DNA from: Hyphomonas neptunium ATCC 15444
GTDB taxonomy: Bacteria; Pseudomonadota; Alphaproteobacteria; Caulobacterales; Hyphomonadaceae
DNA: 64,000 bases
Assembly: GCF_000013025.1 (NCBI RefSeq)
Contig: NC_008358.1
Coordinates: forward strand, 1,674,001-1,738,000
Direction of reading: 5' to 3'
Positions 25,444 through 34,150 of the stretch are shown in pieces. The translations under genes and the position numbers were made by a program. Every line of letters begins with the position of its first letter. The stretch's first letter is position 1. The notes beneath the pieces are model-generated. The model did not search any database. It was given only the letters and a program-made list of their open reading frames with translations, and was not told where the DNA came from.

Positions 25444-27024
25444 TCAGACGTCGAATTGAACCGGACGGCCACCGGTGGGGCCTTCGCTGGTCACACCCTC
25501 CGGGAGGATGCGTCCACCAGGCCCGGCCTTGATGGCGCGGAGCATGAGGCTGATCTCGATCACGGCGAGTGTGCCATAGATCAGTGTGAAGCCCACCATC
25601 GTCATGATGACCTGCGTTGCCGACAGGCTCGAGACGCCCAGGAAGGTTGGCAGGACACCGTCGATCACCCAGGGCTGGCGGCCGACTTCGGCCAGTACCC
25701 AGCCAAGTTCGGCGGCGATCCAGGGCAGCGGGATCGTGAACAGCGCGACCCGAAGGAACCATCGGGGGACTTTCCGCTTCATGCTGATGAAGAAGAAAGC
25801 GAGGCTGAAAATGACGATGCAGAGAATGCCGATGCCGGCCATGATGCGGAAGGAGAAGAACGCCATCAGGACGTTCGGGACCGTATCGAAGGCGGCTTTG
25901 GTGATGGTGTCGGCGTCAGCGGTGCGCGGGTCTTCGACATACCGCTTCAGGAGGAGGGCGTAGCCGAGATCCTGTTTGGTGGTTTCAAAGGTTTCGCGGG
26001 CGGCCAGATTGGCGGGATCATCGGTGATAAATTGCAAGGCATCATAGGCGATGAGGCCATTTTCGATGCGGTCTTCGGCGATGGCGACGAGCGGCAGAAT
26101 GCCTTCGACTTCACCGTCCAGCGAGCGGGTAGCGATGAGGCCGAGGACCCAGGGGATCTGAATTTCAAAGTGGTTTTTCTGGGCGCCCTGATCGGGAAGG
26201 CTGATCAATGTCAGCGCGGCGGGGGCTTCTTCCGTGTGCCACATGCCTTCGAGGGCGGCGAGCTTCATCTTCTGGTTATCGGTGAGCGCGTAGCCGCTTT
26301 CATCGCCCAGGACGACGACGGAAAAGGCGGAGAGGAGACCGAAGCTGGCAGCGACCGTCATCGAGCGTTTGGCGAGGCCGAGATGGCGGCCTTGCAGTAC
26401 ATACCAGGCCGAGATGCCGAGCACGAAGACCGACGCGGTGACGTAGCCGGCGCTGACGGTGTGGACAAATTTCGCCTGGGCGACGGGGTTGAAGATCACT
26501 TCCATAAAGTTGGTGATTTCCATCCGCATGGTTTCGGGATTGAAATCGGCGCCGACGGGGTTCTGCATCCAGCCATTGGCGATCAGAATCCACAGGGCGG
26601 AGAAGTTTGACGCCATCGCGACCAGGAAGGTAACCAGCCAGTGGATGGGCCGGGAGAGCTTGTCCCAGCCAAAGAACATGAGGCCGACGAGCGTGGCTTC
26701 CAGGAAGAAGGCCATCAGGCCCTCGATGGCCAGCGGGGCGCCGAACACGTCGCCGACATAGTGTGAGTAGTAGGACCAGTTGGTGCCGAACTGGAATTCC
26801 ATCGTGATGCCGGTGGCGACACCCAGCACGAAGTTGATGCCGAAGAGGTTTGCCCAGAACTTGGTTGTCCGTTTCCAGACTTCCTTGCCGGTCATCACAT
26901 AGGCGCCCTCCATGATCACCAGGATCATCGAGAGGCCGAGCGTGAGCGGCACGAACAGGAAGTGGTACATGGCGGTGAGGGCAAACTGCCAGCGTGACAG
27001 GTCTGCTACGAGGAGGTCGGGCAT
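25444..27024 (-). CDS. cydA: Cytochrome bd ubiquinol oxidase subunit I
   Basis: A 526-residue haem-bearing subunit. The haem b595/d region shows His21 (MYHFLFVPLTLGLS) and the proton-channel/haem glutamates in IEGLMAFFLEATLVG. KLAALEGMWHTEEAP is the conserved start of the quinol-binding Q-loop, and FFSFRIMAGIG carries the Met ligand of haem b558. The Q-loop is long, as in E. coli, so this is the L-type. The oxidase reduces O2 to water at low oxygen, possibly using electrons from the nearby D-lactate dehydrogenase. It is divergent from cydDC with 130 bp between the starts. Confidence 0.96.
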   Translation of the reverse strand: MPDLLVADLSRWQFALTAMYHFLFVPLTLGLSMILVIMEGAYVMTGKEVWKRTTKFWANLFGINFVLGVATGITMEFQFGTNWSYYSHYVGDVFGAPLAIEGLMAFFLEATLVGLMFFGWDKLSRPIHWLVTFLVAMASNFSALWILIANGWMQNPVGADFNPETMRMEITNFMEVIFNPVAQAKFVHTVSAGYVTASVFVLGISAWYVLQGRHLGLAKRSMTVAASFGLLSAFSVVVLGDESGYALTDNQKMKLAALEGMWHTEEAPAALTLISLPDQGAQKNHFEIQIPWVLGLIATRSLDGEVEGILPLVAIAEDRIENGLIAYDALQFITDDPANLAARETFETTKQDLGYALLLKRYVEDPRTADADTITKAAFDTVPNVLMAFFSFRIMAGIGILCIVIFSLAFFFISMKRKVPRWFLRVALFTIPLPWIAAELGWVLAEVGRQPWVIDGVLPTFLGVSSLSATQVIMTMVGFTLIYGTLAVIEISLMLRAIKAGPGGRILPEGVTSEGPTGGRPVQFDV

Positions 27025-27154
27025 CGTCCCAGCTCCGTTGAGTTTGCAGCGTGGTGCTGCCTTATTTCACGAATCTCTAATGTAATTCGCGGGGGAAGTC
27101 TCGCCGCGATAAGTCGCATGCGTCACTTGGAGCGTCCACAGTACAACTACGTAG

Positions 27155-28834
27155 ATGGCTGAGACAGGCAGAGAGCGCGGATCGGGGGCGAAGCACTGGC
27201 TCAAACGCTGGCGCGCTGCGGCGCGTGGGGCGGCGGGACTGGCGCTGCTGATGCAGGTTGTGGGGCTTCTGGCCTGGATCGCCATCGCGTTTGGCGTTGG
27301 GTATGGCGTGGATAATCTGTCGCGCGGGGAGCCGGTAGGCTGGGCGCTGGGCATTGCAGCGGGTGCGGCATTTGTGCGTGCGCTGGCGGGCTGGGCGCAC
27401 GATGGCGCGGCGGCGCGGGCCGGTGTGGCAATCGTTGACGCTGGGCGCGCCGAGATTTTTGCAGCGCTGAAACTGCGCGGGGCGGGCCTGCTGGAAGGCG
27501 CGGACGCCGGAACGCGGACATCGCAGGTGATCGACCGGACGCGCAAGCTGGCAGGCTATGCCGCGCGGTGGTTGCCGGGGCAGCAGATGGCGGTGATCGG
27601 GCCGGTGATCGTGCTGGTGGCGGTTGCGACGCAGAGCTGGCTGGCGACGGTGTTGTTGCTTGTGTCGGTGCTGGTGTTGCCCGGATTTATCTGGCTGACG
27701 CTGAGCGAGGTTGCGGCAGTTGCGCGGGCGCAGCAAGCCTCGCTGGATCAGCTGTCGGGCGCGTTTCAGGTGCGGGCTGCGCAGGCGGGGATCATTCGCG
27801 CATTCCGGGCGGTGACGCGGGAAACGGCGGCGTTGGCCGAGGCGTCTGATGCCCTCCGGGAGCGGACGATGAAAGTGCTGCGGGTGGCGTTTCTGTCGAC
27901 GGCGGTGCTGGAGTTTTTTGCATCGGTTTCGGTGGCGATGGTGGCGGTTTATGTGGGGTTCAAGCTGCTGGGCGTGTTTCCCTTCGAGACCGGGGAAACG
28001 CTGACGCTGGCCGAAGGGCTGACGGTGCTTATTCTGGTGCCGGAATTCTTCGCGCCGATCCGGAAACTGTCGGCGTTGCACCATGACCGGGCCGATGGCA
28101 CGGCGGCGGCGGAGTTTTTGGGTCGTTGGCTGGAGGGGGCAGCGGCGCGGCCCTTGCCGGTGAAACTGCCCAGCCTGGAGGGCGCGCTGGTGATCGAGTT
28201 CCGGAATGTGTCGGTGGCGTTCGGCGAGGGCGTGGGCCTTCAGGGCGTAAGTTTTACCGTGCGCCCCGGCGAGATGGCAGCACTGGCTGGGCCATCGGGC
28301 GCGGGCAAGACGACATTGCTGAAACTGCTTTTGGGGCAGGGCGTTGTGACCGGCGGCGAGGTTGTGGTGGACGGCATCGCGCTGGCGCCGGGGGCCAGCC
28401 TTGGCGACAGCGTGACCTGGATCAGCCAGACGCCATGGATGGTGGAGGGGAGCGTTGCCGAGAACCTGCAGATTGCGCGGGCGGACGCGACAGACGCCGA
28501 ACTGCGCGCCGCTGTGATCGCCGTGGGGCTCGCGGATGAAGCCGGGGCCGGCGCGATGCTGGCGCGCAAGCTGGGGCGCGGGGGAAGCGGGCTTTCCGGT
28601 GGACAGCGGCAACGGATCGGGCTGGCGCGGGTCATGCTGCGCGGGTCGGGGCTGCTTCTGCTGGACGAGCCGACGGCGCATCTTGATGACACGTCAGAGG
28701 CGGACTTTATCGCAATCCTTCGGGACATCTGCCGGACACGCACGGTCCTTCTCGGGACACATTCGGACAAATTGAAGACAAACTGCGACACGGTGGTCGA
28801 TGTTTCGCGCTCCCGGGTGGAGGGCGCGGTATGA
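27155..28834 (+). CDS. cydD: Heterodimeric ABC exporter subunit CydD
   Basis: A 559-residue ABC exporter half-transporter with six N-terminal helices (to about residue 320) and an ATPase domain with Walker A GPSGAGKTT, signature LSGGQRQR and Walker B LLLLDEPTAHLD. CydDC exports glutathione or cysteine and binds haem, and it is needed to assemble cytochrome bd. Its place divergent from cydABX agrees with this. Its stop codon overlaps the cydC start (ATGA). The ATG at 27155 lacks a strong ribosome-binding site, but gives the expected basic N-terminus before helix 1. Confidence 0.93.
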   Translation: MAETGRERGSGAKHWLKRWRAAARGAAGLALLMQVVGLLAWIAIAFGVGYGVDNLSRGEPVGWALGIAAGAAFVRALAGWAHDGAAARAGVAIVDAGRAEIFAALKLRGAGLLEGADAGTRTSQVIDRTRKLAGYAARWLPGQQMAVIGPVIVLVAVATQSWLATVLLLVSVLVLPGFIWLTLSEVAAVARAQQASLDQLSGAFQVRAAQAGIIRAFRAVTRETAALAEASDALRERTMKVLRVAFLSTAVLEFFASVSVAMVAVYVGFKLLGVFPFETGETLTLAEGLTVLILVPEFFAPIRKLSALHHDRADGTAAAEFLGRWLEGAAARPLPVKLPSLEGALVIEFRNVSVAFGEGVGLQGVSFTVRPGEMAALAGPSGAGKTTLLKLLLGQGVVTGGEVVVDGIALAPGASLGDSVTWISQTPWMVEGSVAENLQIARADATDAELRAAVIAVGLADEAGAGAMLARKLGRGGSGLSGGQRQRIGLARVMLRGSGLLLLDEPTAHLDDTSEADFIAILRDICRTRTVLLGTHSDKLKTNCDTVVDVSRSRVEGAV

Positions 28835-30474
28835 TGAGCCTCTGGTCAACGCTCGGCAGGCCCGGACGCCTGCAATTCTTCCTCGCGATGGCGCTGGCCG
28901 CACTGGCGGCGATTGCGGGCGTGATGCTGATGGGGTTGTCCGGATGGTTCCTGGTGGCGGGCGCGCTGGCGGGGATGTCCGGGCTGGGGCACAGTTTCAA
29001 TCACCTCTATCCCAGCGCCGGGGTGCGCGGGGCAGCATTGGTGCGAGTGCTCGGACGGTACGGCGAACAGCTGTCGGGCCATGACGCCATCCTGAGCCTG
29101 TCGGCGCGGTTGCGGCCGCGCATCTTTGCGGCTGGCGCGCATGGCCGGCGGGGGCTGTCGCCGATGGCGTCGGCGGAGCTGACAGCGTTGGTGGACGACA
29201 TGGACGCGGCCGAAGGCGCGTTCCTGAAGGTGGTGTTGCCGGCGATTGGCGTGATTGCCGGATTTGTCGTGGCGCTTGGCTTTGCGCTGGCGAGTGACGC
29301 GGTGGTGTTTGGCGCTGCGGCACTGGCGGCCGTGCTGGCGGGCGGCGCATTGCCTTACCTGGCAGTCCAGGCGGCGCAGCGGCGCTCGGCCGCGCTGAGC
29401 GCGCAGGCCGACGCCTCGCGCGCCGATGTGGCCCGCCTGATAGAGAATGCGACGGAGCTCGACGTTTATGGCGCGCTGAGCGGGTATGCCGATGAGGCGG
29501 AGACCTTGCTGCGCGGCTGGCAGGATCAGGGCGAGCGGCTGGAGCGGCCCTTCCGGGGATTGTCGGCGATGCTCAGCGCCTGCGGCGTGTTGATGGCAGT
29601 GCTGGCCCTGTGGCGGGTGTCGGTCACGGGCGGAGACCTGCCGGTCGCGGCAGGCGCAGCGCTGGCGCTGATGGCGGCGTTTGAGGCGGCGTCGGCAATG
29701 CTGAAGGTGATGGAAGCTGCGCCGAGGGCGAAGACGGCCTCCATGCGGCTTGCCGGCAAGCTGGCCGTGGAAGGCGCGGCCTGGGATGCGCGGCAGGACC
29801 GCGCGGTATCGCTTCAGAGCGTGCTGCCGATTGAAGTCCGTAACCTGACAGTTTGCGCGGAGCCGGGCGCGCCTCAGACCCCGGTTGCCAGTTTCACGGT
29901 TGAGCCCGGCACGGTGACCGAGATTACCGGCGCCTCCGGTATCGGGAAGTCAACTCTGGCAGAGGCGCTGATGCGGTTGCATCCTGTGCCCGAAAGCGCG
30001 GTGTTCTATGCCGGCGTGGAGGCGGGGAACGCGCGGATTGCATCTGTACTCGAACATATTGCGATGAGCTCGCAGATGCCGTCATTCCTGCCGGGGACCG
30101 TGGCGGACCTGTTGCGGCTGGCCAAGCCCAATGCGAGCGAGGCAGAGATGCGCGGCGCGCTGGAGACGGCGTTGGCGGATGTGTTTGTCTTTGCCCGGCC
30201 TGAAGGGCTGGACAGCGCTATCGGCGAGAATGGCACGGGGTTTTCCGGCGGGGAAATGCGCCGCCTGGGATTGGCACGGGCCATTCTGGCGGGGCCGGAA
30301 GTGTTGATCCTGGACGAGCCGTTTGCCGGTCTGGACCGGGCATTGGCCGGGCAGCTGGCCGGGCGGCTTTCAGACTGGCTCGCTGGCGGGCGGCGGGCGC
30401 TTGTCGTGCTTCAGCACAAGCCGGGCGCGGCGCTCTGGCGCGCGCAGGGCGTTCATCATGTGGCGCTGGACTAG
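28831..30474 (+). CDS. cydC: Heterodimeric ABC exporter subunit CydC
   Basis: A 547-residue partner of CydD with six N-terminal helices and an ATPase domain. The domain is slightly divergent: Walker A GASGIGKST, signature FSGGEMRR, Walker B LILDEPFAGLD. The asymmetric signature (FSGGE in place of LSGGQ) fits the known functional asymmetry of heterodimeric exporters, although which site is degenerate cannot be settled here. It overlaps cydD by 4 bases. Its TAG stop lies in a CTAG palindrome shared with the stop of the convergent gene on the minus strand. Confidence 0.93.
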   Translation: MMSLWSTLGRPGRLQFFLAMALAALAAIAGVMLMGLSGWFLVAGALAGMSGLGHSFNHLYPSAGVRGAALVRVLGRYGEQLSGHDAILSLSARLRPRIFAAGAHGRRGLSPMASAELTALVDDMDAAEGAFLKVVLPAIGVIAGFVVALGFALASDAVVFGAAALAAVLAGGALPYLAVQAAQRRSAALSAQADASRADVARLIENATELDVYGALSGYADEAETLLRGWQDQGERLERPFRGLSAMLSACGVLMAVLALWRVSVTGGDLPVAAGAALALMAAFEAASAMLKVMEAAPRAKTASMRLAGKLAVEGAAWDARQDRAVSLQSVLPIEVRNLTVCAEPGAPQTPVASFTVEPGTVTEITGASGIGKSTLAEALMRLHPVPESAVFYAGVEAGNARIASVLEHIAMSSQMPSFLPGTVADLLRLAKPNASEAEMRGALETALADVFVFARPEGLDSAIGENGTGFSGGEMRRLGLARAILAGPEVLILDEPFAGLDRALAGQLAGRLSDWLAGGRRALVVLQHKPGAALWRAQGVHHVALD

Positions 30475-31427
30475 AAGACGCCTTTTTCGGTGGTCGTGTA
30501 GCTGTCGACCAGCGCTTCTGCGAGGGCTTCGGCCAGCCGGTTATAGGCCGGGGGCACATATCCGGGCTCGGCGCTGGCGGGCAGGGCGGGGGCGCGGCTG
30601 ACGCTGATGACGAAGGGTTTGCCGTCAACTTCCACAAAATCAATGCGGCCATAATCGAGGCTGAGATGGGCCCGCAGGTCGAGCAGTTCTTCGGGCGGGG
30701 ACCATTCTTCCAGGCTCTGGGGCGTGGATGTGCGGATGATCGAGGCGCCGGATGTCAGCAAGCTGAGGAAATGTGCGTTTCCGAGGAAGTAATACTGGCG
30801 GAGAACATAACGTCCTGCGTCTGCTTCTGGCAGGAATTTCTGGACGATGTGGCCGGGGCCGAACTTTTCTGGCGGAACATCGTTCAGGGACGGGTAGATC
30901 CGGTAATTGTCATTGGCGCTGAGCGTCTGAAGGGCGGATGCTCTGGGACGCCGGGAACCGCTCAGCAGGCTGAAGAAACCGGCGCGGGGGGCTGGCGGGG
31001 TAATCGGCGTGATGAAGTCGTGATCGGCCTTGACGATGACTGCGCCTTTGTAGGGTGATCCGGCGCGCAGGAGACCATCGGCATAGAGATGTTTGCGCAG
31101 ATCGCCCGCGCCGGCATTGAACGAGACCGGGTATTGCGCTGCAAAGCGGCGGTATTCTTCCGGCAGAACCGGGCGGCTGAGATTGAGGAACAGCAGGTCT
31201 GCTTCCACAAAGGTACCGGCGCCCGACAGTTCCATGACTTCGATTCCGGCGGCGCGCCACTGGTCGGCAAGGAGCGCCGTGAGGTGGGTACGGTCGCCCG
31301 GCGAGTGGCCTGAATTGTTCAGGATGGCGATACGATCGAGCGTGTGGCGCTGAGAGCGCGGCCCCATGGGGGGGATCGGTGGCCGGATTGGGGCCGCGTT
31401 AAGGTGAGGGACCGTCAGTTTGCGCAC
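30471..31427 (-). CDS. ATP-grasp-like protein of unknown function
   Basis: A 318-residue soluble protein. The C-terminal part (LSLDYGRIDFVEVDGKPFVISVSRAP, residues about 265-295) resembles the metal-binding end of ATP-grasp ligases such as RimK, where an Asp and an Asn/Glu bind Mg-ATP. The motif ends in S-V-S-R rather than the usual D-x-N, so catalysis may differ. The middle (GAVIVKADHDFITP) may be the ATP-binding lysine strand. The start is GTG at 31427 with AAGGA 9 bases ahead. The substrate is unknown. It is convergent with cydC, sharing a 4-base stop overlap, and may be unrelated to it. Confidence 0.6.
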   Translation of the reverse strand: MRKLTVPHLNAAPIRPPIPPMGPRSQRHTLDRIAILNNSGHSPGDRTHLTALLADQWRAAGIEVMELSGAGTFVEADLLFLNLSRPVLPEEYRRFAAQYPVSFNAGAGDLRKHLYADGLLRAGSPYKGAVIVKADHDFITPITPPAPRAGFFSLLSGSRRPRASALQTLSANDNYRIYPSLNDVPPEKFGPGHIVQKFLPEADAGRYVLRQYYFLGNAHFLSLLTSGASIIRTSTPQSLEEWSPPEELLDLRAHLSLDYGRIDFVEVDGKPFVISVSRAPALPASAEPGYVPPAYNRLAEALAEALVDSYTTTEKGVF

Positions 31428-31457
31428 GGTGTATCCTTCCAGCTGTCACATAGTCTC

Positions 31458-31545
31458 GGCCGGACAAGGCATCCGGCAGGGTCAAGCCGGGACTGGTGCA
31501 AGTTCGGCGCCAGAAACGGGAGGGCGGGGCGACCGGTTTCGTGTG
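31458..31545. other. Cluster of three stem-loops in the 31.43-31.71 kb intergenic region
   Basis: Three hairpins lie in a row: GCCGGA/TCCGGC (31459-31464 with 31472-31477), CTGGTGC/GCGCCAG (31493-31499 with 31507-31513, one G-T pair), and GAAAC/GTTTC extended by an inner GG/CC (31513-31519 with 31533-31540). The symmetry holds on both strands, so the element could be the leader of the thioredoxin-fold gene to the right (+) or the ATP-grasp gene to the left (-). No T-run follows, and I could not match it to a known riboswitch by eye. Confidence 0.35.
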
Positions 31546-31710
31546 AATGGTGAATTTTCATGCCCGAAATCCTAACGAATGGGAGCGCCGAAGGGCTAAT
31601 TGACACCAATCGTGCCAATAGATACCGTTTTCTGCAGGAATTTAAGGCGCCGTCTTTGATCGGGACCGGTGCCGAGAAGCAGCCTTGATGCTGCCGGGAG
31701 AGGAGGGGTC

Positions 31711-32979
31711 ATGTCGCTCAAAACGAAGCTTGCCTCTCATGTGATGCAATATGTGACAGCGGAAAGCCGCCTGGCGAAGCAGCGCGCCGCCGTTGAGCGG
31801 CGCCGGCAAAGGGACGGGCGGATGCACCAGATCGAGTATTTCCATGTTGCCGGCGACCCGTATTCGCATCTCGTATTGCAGGCGTTGCCCGCGCTGATGG
31901 CGCGGTATGATGTGGCGGTGAAGCCGCATCTGGCGCCGCCGCCGCCGGATTGGGCGGCGCCGGAACGGCAGAAGCTGGAGGACTATGCGCGGGAGGATGC
32001 CGCGCGGTTGGCGGTGAAGGCGGGGCTGCGCTTTGTTGATCCGGGCGCGCAGCCTTCTGCGGAGCGGATTGCCGGGGCAGAAGCCGCGCTGGCAGCCATT
32101 CTGGAAGCGCCGGACTTTGCGGCAAGGGCGCTGGCGATCAGCGAGGCGTTATGGGCGGGCGAAGCCTTGCCCGGCGGTGTTTCGCCGGCGTCGGCGCTGG
32201 CCGAGGGCGCGGCGCGGCGGGAGAAGCTGGGCCATTATCTGGGCGGGATGCTGGCCTATGAGGGCGAATGGTATTGGGGCGTCGACCGGCTGCATTATCT
32301 GGAGCGGCGGCTGAGGGGACTGGGCGCGCAGAAGGCCGGCGCGCCGGACGCGTTTCTGTTTGTCCAGCCAGATAGTCCGCAGGCAGAATTAATGGCAGGC
32401 AGCGGCGCGGGCAAGGAAGTGCACTTCTACCTCTCCTTCCGCAGCCCCTACACCTATATTGCGGCAGAGCGCATTCGGGCGTTGGCGCGAGCCTATGGCG
32501 CGGAGCTGAAGCTGCGGTTTGTGTTGCCGATGGTGATGCGCGGGCTGCCGGTGCCGCGGATGAAGGGGTATTACATCACCACCGATGTGGCCCGCGAGGC
32601 GCGGCGGATGGGTATACCGTTTGGCAAGATTGCCGACCCTTTGGGCACGCCGGTGGAGCGGGGCTATTCGATCCTGCCGATGGCGATGGAGCAGGGCGTT
32701 GGGTTTGAGTTCTGCCAGTCTTTCCTGAAAGGCGTGTGGGCGGAGGGAATTGATGCGGGCAGTGATGCGGGGCTTAAGCAGATCGTGGAGCGGGCGGGGC
32801 TGGATTGGGCCAAGGCGCGGGCGCTGATCGGGGGCGATCACTGGCGCGCCGAGGCAGAGGCCAACCGGGCGGAGATGATGGATCTGGGCATCTGGGGCGT
32901 TCCGAGTTTCCGGGTGGGCGAGGTGGCGACCTGGGGGCAGGACCGGATGTGGATTATCGAGGACGCGCTGGCGGAATAA
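31711..32979 (+). CDS. Tandem DsbA/HCCA-isomerase-fold protein
   Basis: A 422-residue protein with two thioredoxin-like domains of the DsbA/2-hydroxychromene-2-carboxylate isomerase superfamily, at about residues 35-210 (IEYFHVAGDPYSHLVLQAL) and 225-420 (VHFYLSFRSPYTYIAAERI...GVPSFRVGE). Both lack a CxxC redox pair: the active-site positions read GDPYSH and FRSPYTY. The second matches the Ser-Pro pattern of HCCA isomerase and GST-kappa enzymes, which use glutathione. The reaction is unknown. The ATG at 31711 was chosen for its strong AGGAGG. It is followed by a DUF1330 gene 28 bp on and a TetR gene. Confidence 0.75.
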   Translation: MSLKTKLASHVMQYVTAESRLAKQRAAVERRRQRDGRMHQIEYFHVAGDPYSHLVLQALPALMARYDVAVKPHLAPPPPDWAAPERQKLEDYAREDAARLAVKAGLRFVDPGAQPSAERIAGAEAALAAILEAPDFAARALAISEALWAGEALPGGVSPASALAEGAARREKLGHYLGGMLAYEGEWYWGVDRLHYLERRLRGLGAQKAGAPDAFLFVQPDSPQAELMAGSGAGKEVHFYLSFRSPYTYIAAERIRALARAYGAELKLRFVLPMVMRGLPVPRMKGYYITTDVAREARRMGIPFGKIADPLGTPVERGYSILPMAMEQGVGFEFCQSFLKGVWAEGIDAGSDAGLKQIVERAGLDWAKARALIGGDHWRAEAEANRAEMMDLGIWGVPSFRVGEVATWGQDRMWIIEDALAE

Positions 32980-33007
32980 GCGGGAAATGCGTGTAGGGAG
33001 GATATGA

Positions 33008-33457
33008 ATGCAGGTGATCAACGAAGTGTTTCCGAGCGATCCGGAACAGATCAAGGCGCTGATGCAGCCGGGGCCGGACGGGCCGATCTTCATGGTCAAT
33101 CTTCTGAAGTTCAAGGCGCGGGCCGAGTATGAAGATGGCCGCGCGGCGGACATGACCGGCCGGGAGGCGTATATGATCTATGGCCGGGCCGTGACGGAGA
33201 TCCTGCCGAAGTTTGGCGGACGGGCTGTGTTTGCCGGGGATGTGACGTTTCTCTCGCTCGGCAAGGCGGAGGAGCTGTGGGATGAGGTGGCGATTGCGAT
33301 GTATCCCCGGCGCGCGGACATGGTGCGGATGTCGATGTCGCCCGAATGGCAGGCGGCGGCAGTGCATCGCACGGCGGGCCTGAAAGGGCAGCTGAACATC
33401 GAAACCGTGCTGCAAGCTGACATGAAAGAGGGCTTCCTGTCGCAACTCGGCATCTAG
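33008..33457 (+). CDS. DUF1330-like dimeric alpha/beta-barrel protein
   Basis: A 149-residue soluble protein. The segment GPIFMVNLLKFKARAEYEDGRAADMTGREAYMIYGRAV and the later AIAMYPRRADMVRMSMSPEW look like the DUF1330/NIPSNAP-type ferredoxin-like fold, which forms dimers. It is longer than the usual 95-residue DUF1330 protein. Function is unknown; such proteins occur near catabolic and glutathione-type enzymes. It lies just after the tandem thioredoxin-fold gene and before a TetR regulator, so the three could be one small unit. The family call is by eye and tentative. Confidence 0.6.
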   Translation: MQVINEVFPSDPEQIKALMQPGPDGPIFMVNLLKFKARAEYEDGRAADMTGREAYMIYGRAVTEILPKFGGRAVFAGDVTFLSLGKAEELWDEVAIAMYPRRADMVRMSMSPEWQAAAVHRTAGLKGQLNIETVLQADMKEGFLSQLGI

Positions 33458-33521
33458 CCATAGGCAGGCGGGGACTTAACCGCTATTAAGGAGGCTGAAA
33501 CTGGCCTCGCAAGGATGTGGA

Positions 33522-34139
33522 ATGCCCGATCTTCTCGAAAACACTCCGGATATTGGCGATACGGCCACCGAAACCGAGGATGGGCGTAAGCGCCGTTCGG
33601 AACGGAGCCGTGAGCAGATCATCGAAGCGATGTTCGAGCTTGTACGCGGCGGCGAGCTGGACCCCGGCGCGGCGCGGATAGCCGAGGTTGCGAATGTCAG
33701 CCTGCGCACGGTGTTCCGTCACTTTGAGGAAGTCGACGGTCTCTATCTGGAGATGAACCGGCGGGTGAAAGCCGAAGTCATGCCCATCGTGGAGGCGCCT
33801 TTCAATGCCGACAACTGGCACGACAATGTGCTGGAGCTGGTCGGGCGCCGGTCTGAAGTGTTCGAGCGGATCATGCTGTTCCGTGTCTGTGGCAGCATTC
33901 GCCGGTACCGGTCGGCGTTTCTGATGCAGGGGCATCAGGATTTTGTGGCGCTGGAGCGCTCGATCCTGGATGCGGTGCTGCCCGAAGAGGTGCGCAAGAA
34001 TGTTGTGCTGGAGGCGGCGTTTGATTCGGTGCTCGGCTTTGATACGTGGCGGCGGCTGCGTCAGGATCGGGGCCTGACCGTGGAAGAAGCGCGCGCGACC
34101 ATGCGCAAGCTTGTTGAAGCGCTGCTCGCGTCAGTCTGA
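33522..34139 (+). CDS. TetR-family transcriptional regulator
   Basis: A 205-residue protein with a TetR DNA-binding domain: an N-terminal helix-turn-helix around residues 25-75 (RKRRSERSREQIIEAMFELV...AARIAEVANVSLRTVFRHFEEVDGLY). The C-terminal all-helical domain should bind a small ligand, which cannot be identified. An ACDE-rich leader (residues 1-20) is not part of the fold. The gene lies 64 bp after DUF1330 on the same strand and may control the DsbA-fold/DUF1330 pair, a positional inference. Confidence 0.85.
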   Translation: MPDLLENTPDIGDTATETEDGRKRRSERSREQIIEAMFELVRGGELDPGAARIAEVANVSLRTVFRHFEEVDGLYLEMNRRVKAEVMPIVEAPFNADNWHDNVLELVGRRSEVFERIMLFRVCGSIRRYRSAFLMQGHQDFVALERSILDAVLPEEVRKNVVLEAAFDSVLGFDTWRRLRQDRGLTVEEARATMRKLVEALLASV

Positions 34140-34150
34140 TCTGCAGACCC

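Noticed and set aside
24193-26610. Long plus-strand open frame across cydB and cydA
   Set aside because: Antisense to well-supported oxidase genes, with very biased Gly/Asp/His/Gln composition and no family match.
31458-31545. Cobalamin riboswitch
   Set aside because: Some pieces (GGGA, GGTGCAA) recall it, but the B12 box and the core order are missing. Kept as an unidentified stem-loop cluster.
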